From Cellulomonas denverensis (lineage in GTDB: Bacteria; Actinomycetota; Actinomycetes; Actinomycetales; Cellulomonadaceae): 64,000 nucleotides of DNA. The notes beneath the pieces were generated by a model, which searched no databases, was not told the origin of the DNA, and saw nothing but the letters and a program-made list of their open reading frames with translations. Positions 35,532 to 43,818 of this stretch are shown piece after piece (within the stretch, counting starts at the first letter, position 1; every line of letters starts with the position of its first letter). The stretch is from contig NZ_JAAXOX010000002.1 of NCBI RefSeq assembly GCF_012396125.1, positions 434,001-498,000 of the forward strand. The letters are read 5' to 3'. A program made the position numbers and the translations under genes.

Positions 35532-35825
35532 TCAGGGCTCGCCTGGCTCTTCTGCATCCCCGAGTGACTGCTTACGCGCTGGTCGAGCGCCCGCGAAGCC
35601 CGAGACAACAGCGACGACCAATGAGATCCGGAAGATGACGGTCGTCAGTTTATCCGGGACCACTGGGGTGTAGCAGCCACTCGAGCAAGTGCCCTGGCCC
35701 ATGCTGAGGAGGAACCAGGCTGCGCCCCACAACGCCACGAAGACCCCGCCGCCCACGAGTGCAAACGCCAACGCCGCGAAGAGGGCTCTCTCGCGCCATC
35801 CACCGTTAGAACCGGTCCCGCTCAT
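35532..35825 (-). CDS. Small membrane protein, two helices
   Basis: A 97-residue protein from ATG 35825 (MSGTGSNGGWRERALFAAL). Two hydrophobic segments are visible, at about 12-36 (ALFAALAFALVGGGVFVALWGAAWFLL) and 60-78 (VIFRISLVVAVVSGFAG), with a loop carrying two Cys (CSSGC) that could form a disulphide outside. No family is recognised. It is convergent with the GmrSD-type gene. Membrane proteins of this size can be effectors in defence islands, but no evidence links it to a system. Confidence 0.55.
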   Translation of the reverse strand: MSGTGSNGGWRERALFAALAFALVGGGVFVALWGAAWFLLSMGQGTCSSGCYTPVVPDKLTTVIFRISLVVAVVSGFAGARPARKQSLGDAEEPGEP

Positions 35826-36067
35826 GCGCCATGTATCGGCTGCCGGACTGAGGTCCTTTACCACGCGCAGCGGTGAACGTGTGTGCCACTACCCGAGCGG
35901 GTCGATCGCCAAGGCCCAGGGCCTCCACCGCCGCCGTCTCGCGAGTCGATCCCTGGAGCGAGCCCGCAACTCCGAGCACGCCATCACGACACGTGGTGCC
36001 GCCGACTCCCCCGTCAGAGATCCCACCAGGAACGACAATGAGTTCACACCGGCCGGCTCTGGCCGTA

Positions 36068-36892
36068 CTAGGCGACTGGCGCTGGGAGAGCGGCGTCCAT
36101 CGCGCGACCACCTTCGCGCTGTCGGCCAGGCACTGCGACTGGCACCTCGATCGCGGTGAGCGCAGGCGCAACGACCAGTGCGATGTGCTCTCGCTGCCCC
36201 GCCGGACGCGCTGCGGGCGTCGAACGCCAGTCGAGCCGCGCCTCTGCTTCTGCGACCCGGACCGTCGCTGCGTCAATCGCGGCGTGATAGGCGCCAGTGT
36301 CCACGGCTCGTGCGAACGCGCGCCTGGCCGAGCGAACTTCGCGAGCTGCTTCACGGCGCCCACTCTGAGTGGCCTCGGCGCGAGCCTCGGCCGCCGCCAC
36401 GGGATCAAGCACAGGCGCGAGAGCAGCGCTGGTGACGTCGGACGGACGTCTGATGTCGACCGCTTCGAAGCACCCGGCATCAAGCGCTCGGGCGATCGCA
36501 CCGACGTGAAGACCGGCATAAAGGAGCGCGGCAACGATCTTGCGTGCGGTGACTCGTGATTGCACCACACCGCGCGCGGCCCAGTAGGCTGCCAGCGCCT
36601 CGGTCGTCGCTTCGCGAACGGCGACCTCCTCGGGCGGTTCCGGGGTCGACTCGCCCCAGAAAGCCACGGATTCCCCCGTGGGGAGGTCCGGGCTGACTTC
36701 CGTCGTGGCGATCGCGAGCGTCGTCGCTCCCAGGTGCGCAGCGACAATCGCCGGGAGCGCTTGGGCCACGACGTCATCCGGGACACGAGCATCGGCGAGC
36801 GCGCGGCCCCGGACGACAGGGATGTTCGCGGCGCGCCAGTTCGAGATGAGGTCGTCGACGAGCGCTGCAGCACTCGAGTTCGCTCCGCTCAT
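36068..36892 (-). CDS. Unknown Ala-rich helical protein
   Basis: A 274-residue protein from ATG 36892 (MSGANSSAAALVDDLISNW). A longer frame upstream to 37102 overlaps the divergent coding sequence at 36911, so the shorter form is preferred. It shows a compact N-terminal domain (RALADARVPDDVVAQALPAIVAAHLG) and a long Ala/Arg/Glu helix near 180-240 (AAEARAEATQSGRREAAREVRSARRAFARAV), probably a coiled coil. No motif or family is recognised. Codon bias is strongly coding. It is divergent from an AbiEi-like fragment, 18 bp away. Confidence 0.55.
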   Translation of the reverse strand: MSGANSSAAALVDDLISNWRAANIPVVRGRALADARVPDDVVAQALPAIVAAHLGATTLAIATTEVSPDLPTGESVAFWGESTPEPPEEVAVREATTEALAAYWAARGVVQSRVTARKIVAALLYAGLHVGAIARALDAGCFEAVDIRRPSDVTSAALAPVLDPVAAAEARAEATQSGRREAAREVRSARRAFARAVDTGAYHAAIDAATVRVAEAEARLDWRSTPAARPAGQREHIALVVAPALTAIEVPVAVPGRQREGGRAMDAALPAPVA

Positions 36893-36910
36893 CTTGATGT
36901 ACCCGTCTAG

Positions 36911-37357
36911 GTAGACGATGCTCTCACATGGCTGACGGACGCGTACCGCGCGCCAGCCCTCGCGAGTTCGTGGCTCACTCTCGAACCACCTGTACCCGCG
37001 ACTCTCGCGGTAGCTCGTGCACTCGAGCGCGATGGAGCTCGATACGCCGTGGTCGGTCCGGTCGCCGCGGACCTGCTCGCCCCCTGGGAATCTCCTCAGC
37101 ACACCGTCGTCTGGACGGATCGGCTTGTCGACCTCACTGCCGCAGGTTGCGTGCCGGCGCCCGCGGATCAGGCAACGGTGACTCTCGCCGTAGTGGACGA
37201 TCCACGAGCGCTGCGGGGTCTAGATCGAGGCGAGCTACACGTTGCGCACCCGTGGCGAGTCTGGGTCAGCCTCGCCCTCGCTGGCGAGACCCAGGCAGCC
37301 GATCACCTACGCGAGAAACTGACACGCTCAGGCACGCCGGGCGGCGCGCTCACCTAG
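36911..37357 (+). pseudogene. AbiEi-like antitoxin C-terminal domain without normal start
   Basis: From a TAG at 36908 the frame is open to 37357 and reads as coding throughout: LTWLTDAYRAPALASSWLTL, ARYAVVGPVAADLLAPW, HTVVWTDRLVDL, LRGLDRGELHVAHPWRVWVSLAL. This resembles the C-terminal domain of type IV toxin-antitoxin (AbiEi) proteins, but the N-terminal winged helix is absent. The only upstream codon of start-like form is GTA at 36911; the first canonical start, GTG 37049, would cut away conserved sequence. I take it as a truncated gene. Its stop overlaps that of the convergent gene (CTAG). Confidence 0.4.
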
Positions 37358-38178
37358 GACCTGCGTTGACGCTTGCTCGCGCGCCGTCGCCGCGTCTCGG
37401 CACGGTTCGCGGCTTGGAACCCAATCCCCGTCATGCCCGGTCGATCCCGATCCACGCCGAACTCCACCGCCCACGACCGCAGTTCAGTGCGGTACGGATG
37501 TCCGAGCTCCGCGCGATCCCATGCGCACACCGCCATGAGAGCGTGCTGCGCAGTGATCCCCAGCCACGCGTCTGCAGCACCCAGTTCCGGATCCGTCACG
37601 AAGCCGATCCCGCTGCCCGCAGCATCAGTCGACTCGAGGCAATGCTCAACGAGGTCGTTCCCAGGGTGCGTCAGCGCGGACGCGAACCGGTACAGCACGT
37701 ACTCGCGATCGCCTCCTTCGATCTCGGCACAGATTCGTTCGAAGTTCCTGCCGGACGTCGCCTCGTCGTCTTCGAGACGCTGGTCAGCGTTCCGCACCAC
37801 GCTGTCGGACGCGTCGAGCCAGGTCGCCTTCACCGCGCTGGCTAGCAGGTTCTTCCGCTGGCGATGGCCCTCCCGGAGTACTGCTCGCAGATTGCCTCGG
37901 TACAGCTCGAGCCACACAGCACGAATCGAGCACTCGATCACCTGACGCACCATAGGCATCATGACGAGCCCGTGGCCTGTCTGGTGGAGTTCGGAGACCG
38001 CGGTCGCGAGCTGTACCGAGTGAGCGACGTGAGCGAACAGCACCGGCGCGAAGGCCAGGTCGAGCGTCGTTGCGAACCGCGCGTTGTCCCTGGCGACGTT
38101 CCACGTCCCGGCAAGTTCCTTGATGACCTCGTGACAGCGCTCAACTGTCGGCGCCACTTGCTCGTCTGCGTACGCCAT
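37354..38178 (-). CDS. Unknown helical protein (DUF5677-like)
   Basis: A 274-residue protein from ATG 38178 (MAYADEQVAPTVERCHEV); CATGAT six bases upstream resembles a leaderless -10. It is almost fully helical with conserved-looking HGLVMMPMVRQVIECSIRAVWL and later YRFASALTHPGND, the pattern of DUF5677-type proteins whose role is unknown and which often lie in defence regions. The C-terminus is strongly basic (RRRRASKRQRRS), suggesting nucleic-acid contact. It is the last gene before the right edge of the island. Confidence 0.55.
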   Translation of the reverse strand: MAYADEQVAPTVERCHEVIKELAGTWNVARDNARFATTLDLAFAPVLFAHVAHSVQLATAVSELHQTGHGLVMMPMVRQVIECSIRAVWLELYRGNLRAVLREGHRQRKNLLASAVKATWLDASDSVVRNADQRLEDDEATSGRNFERICAEIEGGDREYVLYRFASALTHPGNDLVEHCLESTDAAGSGIGFVTDPELGAADAWLGITAQHALMAVCAWDRAELGHPYRTELRSWAVEFGVDRDRPGMTGIGFQAANRAETRRRRASKRQRRS

Positions 38179-38396
38179 GGCGGGATCATGGCACCCATGC
38201 GGCGCCCGAGCGGCGCCCTCCCCCGGCGGTGTCCTGCTCCCACGGCTGCGCCACCCCGAGCCGCTGCGGCCGTCGTTGCGCCTCACGCCAGCACCGCTGC
38301 CGGCGTGCGCAGCACGTCCGGAAGCGAGCGCGGGTTGCGCGCGAGCTCACCTTTAGGGCCCCCTGCGGGTTACCTGAGGTGTTCTCTTAGGGTACT

Positions 38397-38416
38397 GGGT
38401 GTCACCGGTGACACCC
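38397..38416. promoter_or_regulatory. 20-bp perfect palindrome at right edge of island
   Basis: GGGTGTCACCGGTGACACCC is perfectly self-complementary. Its half-site matches the GGTGTCACC cluster at 19,999-20,075. It directly overlaps the start of the right 14-bp island repeat, so a role in excision or its control is plausible. Confidence 0.6.
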
Positions 38417-38427
38417 CCTCCGGACAC
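38414..38427. repeat. Right copy of 14-bp direct repeat flanking the island
   Basis: CCCCCTCCGGACAC is identical to 11067-11080 inside the tRNA-end fragment. Between the copies lie the serine recombinase and all accessory genes; after this copy chromosomal genes resume. It is a candidate attR of the 27.3-kb island. Confidence 0.6.
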
Positions 38428-38447
38428 TCGTTGAGACAGCGAGCATC

Positions 38448-38485
38448 ACGGCCCGTGACCTGCGGCAACGCGGGGCACGGGCCGT
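38448..38485. terminator. Hairpin before chromosomal genes
   Basis: ACGGCCCGTG (38448-38457) pairs perfectly with CACGGGCCGT (38476-38485) across an 18-base loop. A weak TGTGTGT tail follows. It may be an old terminator of the gene that lay here before the island entered. Confidence 0.45.
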
Positions 38486-38519
38486 TGTGTGTCCTGCCCC
38501 GGCGTGACATCCTCGGCGG

Positions 38520-39311
38520 GTGGACAACGACAGCACCCCGGATCGCGCCACCTCCTTCGGGACGGCGGCCGGCGCCTACCACGCCCACCGCCCGACCTAC
38601 CCGGACCAGGCGGTCGCCTGGTGTGTCCCCACCGAGGCCCTCGACGTCGTAGACCTGGCCGCCGGCACCGGCAAGCTGACCGAGCGGATCCTGGCACAGG
38701 GCGTCCCCGGTCGGCGGGTGACGGCCGTCGAACCCTCCGACGGCATGCGCGCGGCCCTGATGGCAGCGCTGCCGGAGGTGACCGCGCTGGACGGGTCCGC
38801 CGAGACCACCGGACTGCCGCCCGCGTCGGCCGACGCCGTGACCGCCGCGCAGGCCTGGCACTGGTTCGACGCCGAGCGGGCCTCCACCGAGCTGGCCCGG
38901 GTGCTACGACCGGGCGGCACGCTCGCCGTGCTGTGGAACATCCGCGACGTCGACTCCCCCAACGCCACCTGGCTGGCGGAGTACGAGGAGATCGTGCACC
39001 GCGGCGACCCGTTCGAGCCGGAGCGCACCACCCCCGCGCTCGGACCCGAGTTCGGACCGGTGCAGCACCGCTCCTTCGCCTGGGCCGACACCATCCGGCC
39101 GGCGGCGCTGCGGGACCTGGCCGCGTCGCGCTCCCACCTGCTCACGCTGGCACCGGACCGCCGGGAGGCCCTGCTCGCCGCGATCGACCGGCTCGCGGCC
39201 ACCCACCCCGCGCTGCGCGGCCGCGACACCGTGCCGATGCCGTACCGCACGGACTGCTACCGCGCGATCCGCCTGATTTCCCCTGGACACGCCCCCGACC
39301 CCAGGCCCTAG
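38520..39311 (+). CDS. Class I SAM-dependent methyltransferase
   Basis: A 263-residue protein (GTG start) with a normal Rossmann methyltransferase plan: motif I VVDLAAGTGKLTERIL near 38-53, the acidic VTAVEPSDGM for the ribose, and the post-motif LARVLRPGGTLAVLWN. The family (Methyltransf_11) includes ubiquinone- and small-molecule methyltransferases, and AWHWFDAERA is typical of the trans-aconitate-like group. The substrate cannot be predicted. It is the first chromosomal gene right of the island and is followed within 9 bases by another methyltransferase. Confidence 0.85.
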   Translation: MDNDSTPDRATSFGTAAGAYHAHRPTYPDQAVAWCVPTEALDVVDLAAGTGKLTERILAQGVPGRRVTAVEPSDGMRAALMAALPEVTALDGSAETTGLPPASADAVTAAQAWHWFDAERASTELARVLRPGGTLAVLWNIRDVDSPNATWLAEYEEIVHRGDPFEPERTTPALGPEFGPVQHRSFAWADTIRPAALRDLAASRSHLLTLAPDRREALLAAIDRLAATHPALRGRDTVPMPYRTDCYRAIRLISPGHAPDPRP

Positions 39312-39314
39312 CGT
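39309..39314 (+). promoter_or_regulatory. Candidate leaderless -10 hexamer (TAGCGT)
   Basis: TAGCGT overlaps the stop codon of the preceding gene and lies six bases before ATG 39321; the message could be leaderless, or the gene may be read from the upstream transcript. Confidence 0.3.
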
Positions 39315-39320
39315 CCGGGG

Positions 39321-40124
39321 ATGGCACAGCACGACCTGGACGCGCACATCCGGACCTACTACGCCGACCACTTCGACGAGGCCGGTCGCCTGGTCACCCG
39401 CTCCGCCGCCGGCCGGGTCGAGCACCGGCGCACCCGCTCCCTGGTCGCCGGCCTGCTCGCGCCCGGCTCCCGGGTGCTGGACGTCGGCGGAGCCACCGGC
39501 GCGCACGCCGGCTGGCTCGCCGCCGACGGCCACCGGGTCACCCTGATCGACCCCGTCCCCGAACAGGTCGCCGCCGCGGCCCGGATCGGCACCTTCGACG
39601 CCCAGGTCGGCGATGCCCGGGACCTGCACGTCGACGACGCCTCCGTGGACGCCGTCCTCCTGCTCGGACCGCTCTACCACCTGCGCTCGGCCGACGACCG
39701 GCACCTCGCCCTGACCGAGGCGCACCGCGTCCTGCGCCCCGGCGGCACCCTGGTCGCCGCCGGCATCTCCCGGATCGCGGCCCTGCTCGATCTGCTGCTC
39801 GCCCACGACGAACGCCCCTCCGCCGACGTCCTCGCCACCCTGCTGGACGACGGCGCCAGCCCCTACGACCCCGCCGCGGGCGTCTTCCCGGTCGGACACT
39901 TCCACGACGCCGCCGAACTCCGCGCCGAGGTGCAATCCGCCGGCTTCACCCAGGTCACCGTCACCGGCGTGGAGGGGCCAGCCTCCCTCGGCATGGAGGT
40001 GCTGCCGCCCGACGACGCACTGGTCGACGCCGGCTGCGCGCTGGCCGAGGCGGCGGACGCGGTGCCGATGATCCGCGACCTGTCGGGGCACCTGCTGGCC
40101 GTGGGGGTCCGGGCGGCGAGCTAG
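39321..40124 (+). CDS. Class I SAM-dependent methyltransferase
   Basis: A 267-residue protein with motif I VLDVGGATGAHAGWL (about 49-63), VTLIDPVPEQV, the motif IV region DAVLLLGPLYHL and AHRVLRPGGTLVAAG. LLLGPLYHL is characteristic of a group of small-molecule methyltransferases of unknown substrate. It follows another methyltransferase on the same strand by 9 bases. Its TAG overlaps the stop of the convergent methyltransferase gene (CTAG, 40121-40124), a very tight convergent arrangement. Confidence 0.85.
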   Translation: MAQHDLDAHIRTYYADHFDEAGRLVTRSAAGRVEHRRTRSLVAGLLAPGSRVLDVGGATGAHAGWLAADGHRVTLIDPVPEQVAAAARIGTFDAQVGDARDLHVDDASVDAVLLLGPLYHLRSADDRHLALTEAHRVLRPGGTLVAAGISRIAALLDLLLAHDERPSADVLATLLDDGASPYDPAAGVFPVGHFHDAAELRAEVQSAGFTQVTVTGVEGPASLGMEVLPPDDALVDAGCALAEAADAVPMIRDLSGHLLAVGVRAAS

Positions 40125-40993
40125 CAGCTCCGGCTGACGGCTGCGGGCGAACACTCCTGGGAGCCGAGCACCGCATGCCGCAGCCGGATCAGCCCCATCG
40201 GCGACAGCGCGTCCGTCCGGGGCCAGAACCCCGGCCCGGCCGCCTCGCCCTCGGTGGCGTCCTCGACGGTGCGCCACCCGGCACCGGCCAGCGCTGCCGA
40301 CACCTCGTCCGGGGCCGGGGTGTACCGCCACGGCTCACCGGTCGCCCCGGTCGCGGCGGACACGGCCTCGGCGTACGCGGCGCCCGGTCCATCGCGGAGC
40401 GCGGGCGGCAGGACGTAGTCGAAGACCAGCATCGACCCGGGGGCGAGCCGGGCGAGGTCGGCGAGCTGCGCCTGGATGGCGTCGCGGTCGAGGTACATGC
40501 TGACGCCGAGCCAGGCGACGAACACGGGGCGGTCGGGGTCCAGGCCGTGCCGGAGCAGGGCGTCGACCGCGCTCGCCTCGGCCAGGTCGCAGGGCACGGG
40601 CCGGCCGCGATCGGGGCGGGCGGCCGCGGCGAACAGCTGGGCGCGCCAGTCGAGCACCGGTCCGCGGTCGACGAGCCAGGTGTCGGCCGCGTGACGGTGC
40701 GCGGAGGTGTCCAGGCCGGCGCCGAGCACGACGTACTGGTCGAGGCCGGACCGGGTCAGGCGCTGCTCGGCGAAGGCGCTGCGGGTGACCGCGCTGAGCC
40801 GGGCGGCGGCGAGCAAGGGCTGATCGGGGTGGGCGCGCTGGTAGTCGAGCGGGGACGGCCCGGGCAGGGCGTCGCACAGGGCGCGGGCGACGTCGTCGTC
40901 GATCAGGTGGGGTGGGTGGTCGACCAGTCCGTGGGCCGCGCGGGCGGCGGCGGACATCAGTGCGGACATGCTGGCAGCGACAGGAGCGTTCAC
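40121..40993 (-). CDS. LCM/UPF0677-family methyltransferase
   Basis: A 290-residue member of the leucine-carboxyl-methyltransferase-like family common in mycobacteria and relatives: early ARALCDALPGPSPLDYQRAHP and SAVTRSAFAEQRL, then motif I QYVVLGAGLDTSAHR (about 87-101), VFVAWLGVSMYLDRDAI and a SMLVFDYVLPP strand. Members methylate carboxyl or hydroxyl groups; most have no known substrate. Length is normal. A third methyltransferase in a row suggests a local group, though this one is on the opposite strand. Confidence 0.85.
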   Translation of the reverse strand: MNAPVAASMSALMSAAARAAHGLVDHPPHLIDDDVARALCDALPGPSPLDYQRAHPDQPLLAAARLSAVTRSAFAEQRLTRSGLDQYVVLGAGLDTSAHRHAADTWLVDRGPVLDWRAQLFAAAARPDRGRPVPCDLAEASAVDALLRHGLDPDRPVFVAWLGVSMYLDRDAIQAQLADLARLAPGSMLVFDYVLPPALRDGPGAAYAEAVSAATGATGEPWRYTPAPDEVSAALAGAGWRTVEDATEGEAAGPGFWPRTDALSPMGLIRLRHAVLGSQECSPAAVSRSC

Positions 40994-41043
40994 TTCAATT
41001 CAGTATCACGGCGGGCGCTCCGGGCGCCGGAGGCACGCCGTGA

Positions 41044-41967
41044 TCAGCGCAGATCGAGGGTCCACCAGGTCGCCGCGGGCACCGGCGCGAAGCCGAAGGA
41101 GCGGTAGAACGCCAGCCCGGAGCCGACGTAGGCCTCCCGGGCACCGCGCTCCCGGCACCGGCGCAGCGCCCCGAGCACCGCGGCCCGGCCGAGCCCCCGG
41201 CGCCGCTCGCCGGGGACGGTGCACACCGGTTCGACCAGGGCGTAGTGCGTGCCGGGTGCGTACCAGGTGCCGCAGTAGGCGGCCCATCGACCGTCCGGGT
41301 CGGCCACCGCGACGTGCAGGGCGGGGTCCAGGTGCGGGCCGGAGACCGACTGCCGCCGCAGGTCGAGCTGGTGAGCGCTGGGGGTGTCGGCGGTCTGCGC
41401 CTCCTCCGGCCCGCCGAAGCCGAGCGCGAGCACCCGGTGGAACTGGGTGAGACCGGGATCGGATCGGAGGTCGACCAGGCGGTAGCCGGGCGGCAGGTCG
41501 GCATCGAGGCCGGTGTCGAGGTCGAGCACCGCGGTGGCCTCGCCGTCCTGGCCGGCCCGGAACCCGTTCGCGGCGACGACCCGCTGCCACGCGCGGTCGG
41601 CGTCCGGCACGATCACCGAGACCCGGCCGTCGTGCCCCAGGTGTTCGATCGCGTGCCGGACCAGTTCGGGCGCGAGGTCCTGGTGGCCGGGATCGCACAG
41701 CAGGTAGGCATGCCCGGGCGCGTCCTCGAACGTCGCCACCGCCACCACCCGGCCGCCGCGCTCCCACAGGCCGATCCGGGACTGGGCCGCCGGGTCGCGC
41801 AGCATCGAGAACGCGGCGTTGCGCTGCGAGATCATCCACTCCCAGCGCGCCCAGAGGAACCCGGGCAGGCGCACGGTCCCCTGGTTGATCCGCAGCAGGA
41901 GGTCGCGCACCCGGTGGAAGTCGTCGCCGAACCCGGTCTCGGGGCCGTACGGGCGCATCGTGGTCAT
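41044..41967 (-). CDS. GNAT acetyltransferase, possibly two-domain
   Basis: A 307-residue protein starting at ATG 41967 (MTTMRPYGPETGFGDDF; CGAGGA upstream). The C-terminal half is a full GNAT domain with the acetyl-CoA loop VCTVPGERRRGLGRAAVLGAL and the late strand EAYVGSGLAFYRSFGF. The N-terminal half (RVVAVATFEDAPGHAYLL, RVSVIVPDADRAWQRVV) looks like a second, degenerate GNAT fold. Substrate unknown. It is divergent from the GH16-like gene. Confidence 0.8.
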   Translation of the reverse strand: MTTMRPYGPETGFGDDFHRVRDLLLRINQGTVRLPGFLWARWEWMISQRNAAFSMLRDPAAQSRIGLWERGGRVVAVATFEDAPGHAYLLCDPGHQDLAPELVRHAIEHLGHDGRVSVIVPDADRAWQRVVAANGFRAGQDGEATAVLDLDTGLDADLPPGYRLVDLRSDPGLTQFHRVLALGFGGPEEAQTADTPSAHQLDLRRQSVSGPHLDPALHVAVADPDGRWAAYCGTWYAPGTHYALVEPVCTVPGERRRGLGRAAVLGALRRCRERGAREAYVGSGLAFYRSFGFAPVPAATWWTLDLR

Positions 41968-42130
41968 GGTGGTCCTCGTCTCGCCGTGATGGTTCGCCCG
42001 GACCGCACGGTAGGCGCGGCGCCGTACGGTCGGCGAGGGATTTGCCGGAGCCGGGACCTCCGGCCCGGCGGCTCCCCGGCGCGATCCGCCTAGGCTCACA
42101 GCCCTCGCAACCCCCACCCCCGGAGGCACC

Positions 42131-42901
42131 GTGAACCCCGTCCCGGACCGACAGCCCGACGTCGCCGACGACTTCGGTGGACCGGAGCTCGACCCGGCGC
42201 TCTGGGTCCCGCACTACCTCCCGCAGTGGACCACCCCCGACCGCTCCGCCGCGCGCTACGACCTCACGCCCGACGGACTGCGGCTGCGGATCGACGCCGA
42301 CCAGCCGCACTGGCGGGACGAGGACGCGCCGATGCGGGTGTCGAACCTGCAGACGGCGACCTTCTCCGGGCCGCTGGGTTCGCAGCGGGGCACGCACCTG
42401 CACCGTCCGGACGGGTTGCGGGTGCGCACCGTGGTGCCCGCGCGGTCGCTGTGGGCACCGGCCGCCGGCCGGGTCGAGGTGGACGCGCTGGCCGCGACCG
42501 CTCCCGGGGCGATGCTGGCGGTGTGGCTGGTCGGGGTGGAGGCCGGCCGGCCGGAGGACAGCGGTGAGATCTGCGTGTGCGAGATCGACGCGGAGACCGT
42601 GTCCACCGATGGCTGCCGGGCCCGGATCGGGGTGAAGGCCCATCACGATCCGCGGCTGCGCACCGACATGGCGGAGGTCGACGTCCCGGGTGATGCGACC
42701 GTGCCCCGCACCTGGGGCGTGACCTGGGACGCCGACGGGGTGCGGGTCGACGTGGACGGGATGCTGCTGCGCACCGTCGACCAGGTGCTGGACTACCCGG
42801 TGCAGCTGATGGTCAGCCTGTTCGAGGTGGCGCCGGTCGCCGAGCCGGGCGAGTACCCGCTGACCGCCGGGATCCGTGCCGTGCGTGGCTGGGGGCGCTG
42901 A
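42131..42901 (+). CDS. GH16/concanavalin-like beta-sandwich protein
   Basis: A 256-residue protein from GTG 42131 (CGGAGG upstream) without a signal peptide. VADDFGGPELDPALWVPHYLPQW at the start, GSQRGTH and GRVEVDALAATAPG resemble the jelly-roll of GH16 or family-wide glycan-binding proteins. At the expected catalytic strand it reads GEICVCEIDAE rather than the canonical ExDxE, so hydrolase activity is doubtful. Proteins of this type are common in actinobacteria as single-domain cytosolic members of unknown role. A TAGGCT hexamer 36 bases upstream may be its -10. Confidence 0.6.
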   Translation: MNPVPDRQPDVADDFGGPELDPALWVPHYLPQWTTPDRSAARYDLTPDGLRLRIDADQPHWRDEDAPMRVSNLQTATFSGPLGSQRGTHLHRPDGLRVRTVVPARSLWAPAAGRVEVDALAATAPGAMLAVWLVGVEAGRPEDSGEICVCEIDAETVSTDGCRARIGVKAHHDPRLRTDMAEVDVPGDATVPRTWGVTWDADGVRVDVDGMLLRTVDQVLDYPVQLMVSLFEVAPVAEPGEYPLTAGIRAVRGWGR

Positions 42902-42939
42902 ACCGCGGCCCCACCGCGGTCTCGGGCCGGCCTGCGGGA

Positions 42940-43818
42940 TCACCGCCAGACCGGTCGTCGTGCCCCCCACCAGGCCACCCCGCACGCGAGGACCAGCACC
43001 CCGACCAGCAGGGCATACCCCCCGGGCGCACCCGCACCCGCGAGCACCGGCTCGGCGCACCGCGGCACGTCACAGACAAAGCTGCCGGCACGCCCGTGAT
43101 CCTCGGAGCGGAGGAACCCGTGCAGCAGCGCCGCCGGGGTCCGGAAGCCGAGGGACAGGACCGGCATGAGGGTCTCGACGATCAGCACATAGCCCAGCAG
43201 GAGGACGACGACCGCGACATCGGAGCGCAGCAGGGTGCCCAGGGCCACCCCCGCGGCGGCGCCCGCCGCGACCAGCAGAACACCGCGGGCCACCATCAGG
43301 GCGGTGCCGAGGTAGTCCACACCAGAGAGCGTGCCGTGCAGCCCGGCGACGATCACCGCCAGCACGATGACGAGCAAGGCGGCCAGCAGGGCGACGACCA
43401 GCGAGCCGGCGGACCAGACGGCGACCCGGGCAAGGGCCGTGGCGGAACGGGCGTCCCGGGTGGCGCGGGCGGTTCCGACCATGCGGTTGCGCCAGTCGCC
43501 ACCCGCGAGCAGGGCCCCGCCGACGAGGGCCAGGACCGCGCAACCGACCAGGAACCCGGCCAGGTCGTGGGGGAACTGACCGGCGAAGACGTAGCGCGGT
43601 TCGACGAAGGTCTGCGCCGGGGTGGTGAGGTCGCCGAACATGGCAGACAGCTCGGCCGCTTCCTGTTCCGCCGCCCGGACCGCGCCCGCGGTGTCGGCCG
43701 AGGTCGTGACGAACCGGAAGATCGCGAGGGCGAGTGCCAGGGCGGCCATGGACTGCACCGTCCCGCGACTGACGCGCCGGTGGCGTTGCAGGTGGATCTC
43801 CGCACACAACGTGTTCAT
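42940..43818 (-). CDS. ABC transporter permease of peptide operon
   Basis: A 292-residue membrane protein with about six hydrophobic helices, e.g. SMAALALALAIFRFV, FLVGCAVLALVGGALLAGG, SLVVALLAALLVIVLAVIVAG, VLLVAAGAAAGVALGTLL, VAVVVLLLGYVLIVETLM and YALLVGVLVLACGVAWWG. A ~45-residue outside loop follows the first helix, as in ABC-2-type permeases. Two Cys lie in a late loop (CDVPRC). Its ATG overlaps the ATPase stop (ATGA), so it pairs with that ATPase. It is the last gene of the five-gene operon and probably forms the channel for export or self-protection. Confidence 0.8.
   Translation of the reverse strand: MNTLCAEIHLQRHRRVSRGTVQSMAALALALAIFRFVTTSADTAGAVRAAEQEAAELSAMFGDLTTPAQTFVEPRYVFAGQFPHDLAGFLVGCAVLALVGGALLAGGDWRNRMVGTARATRDARSATALARVAVWSAGSLVVALLAALLVIVLAVIVAGLHGTLSGVDYLGTALMVARGVLLVAAGAAAGVALGTLLRSDVAVVVLLLGYVLIVETLMPVLSLGFRTPAALLHGFLRSEDHGRAGSFVCDVPRCAEPVLAGAGAPGGYALLVGVLVLACGVAWWGARRPVWR

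Noticed and set aside
35806..36873. 355-codon minus-strand frame
   Set aside because: Ser/Arg/Pro-rich shadow of the 36068-36892 gene.
38489..41107. 872-codon + strand open frame
   Set aside because: Arg/Pro/Gly-rich shadow of three well-supported methyltransferase genes.
41006..43060. 684-codon minus-strand open frame
   Set aside because: Crosses the GNAT gene and the opposite-strand GH16-like gene in the wrong frame; no coherent protein.
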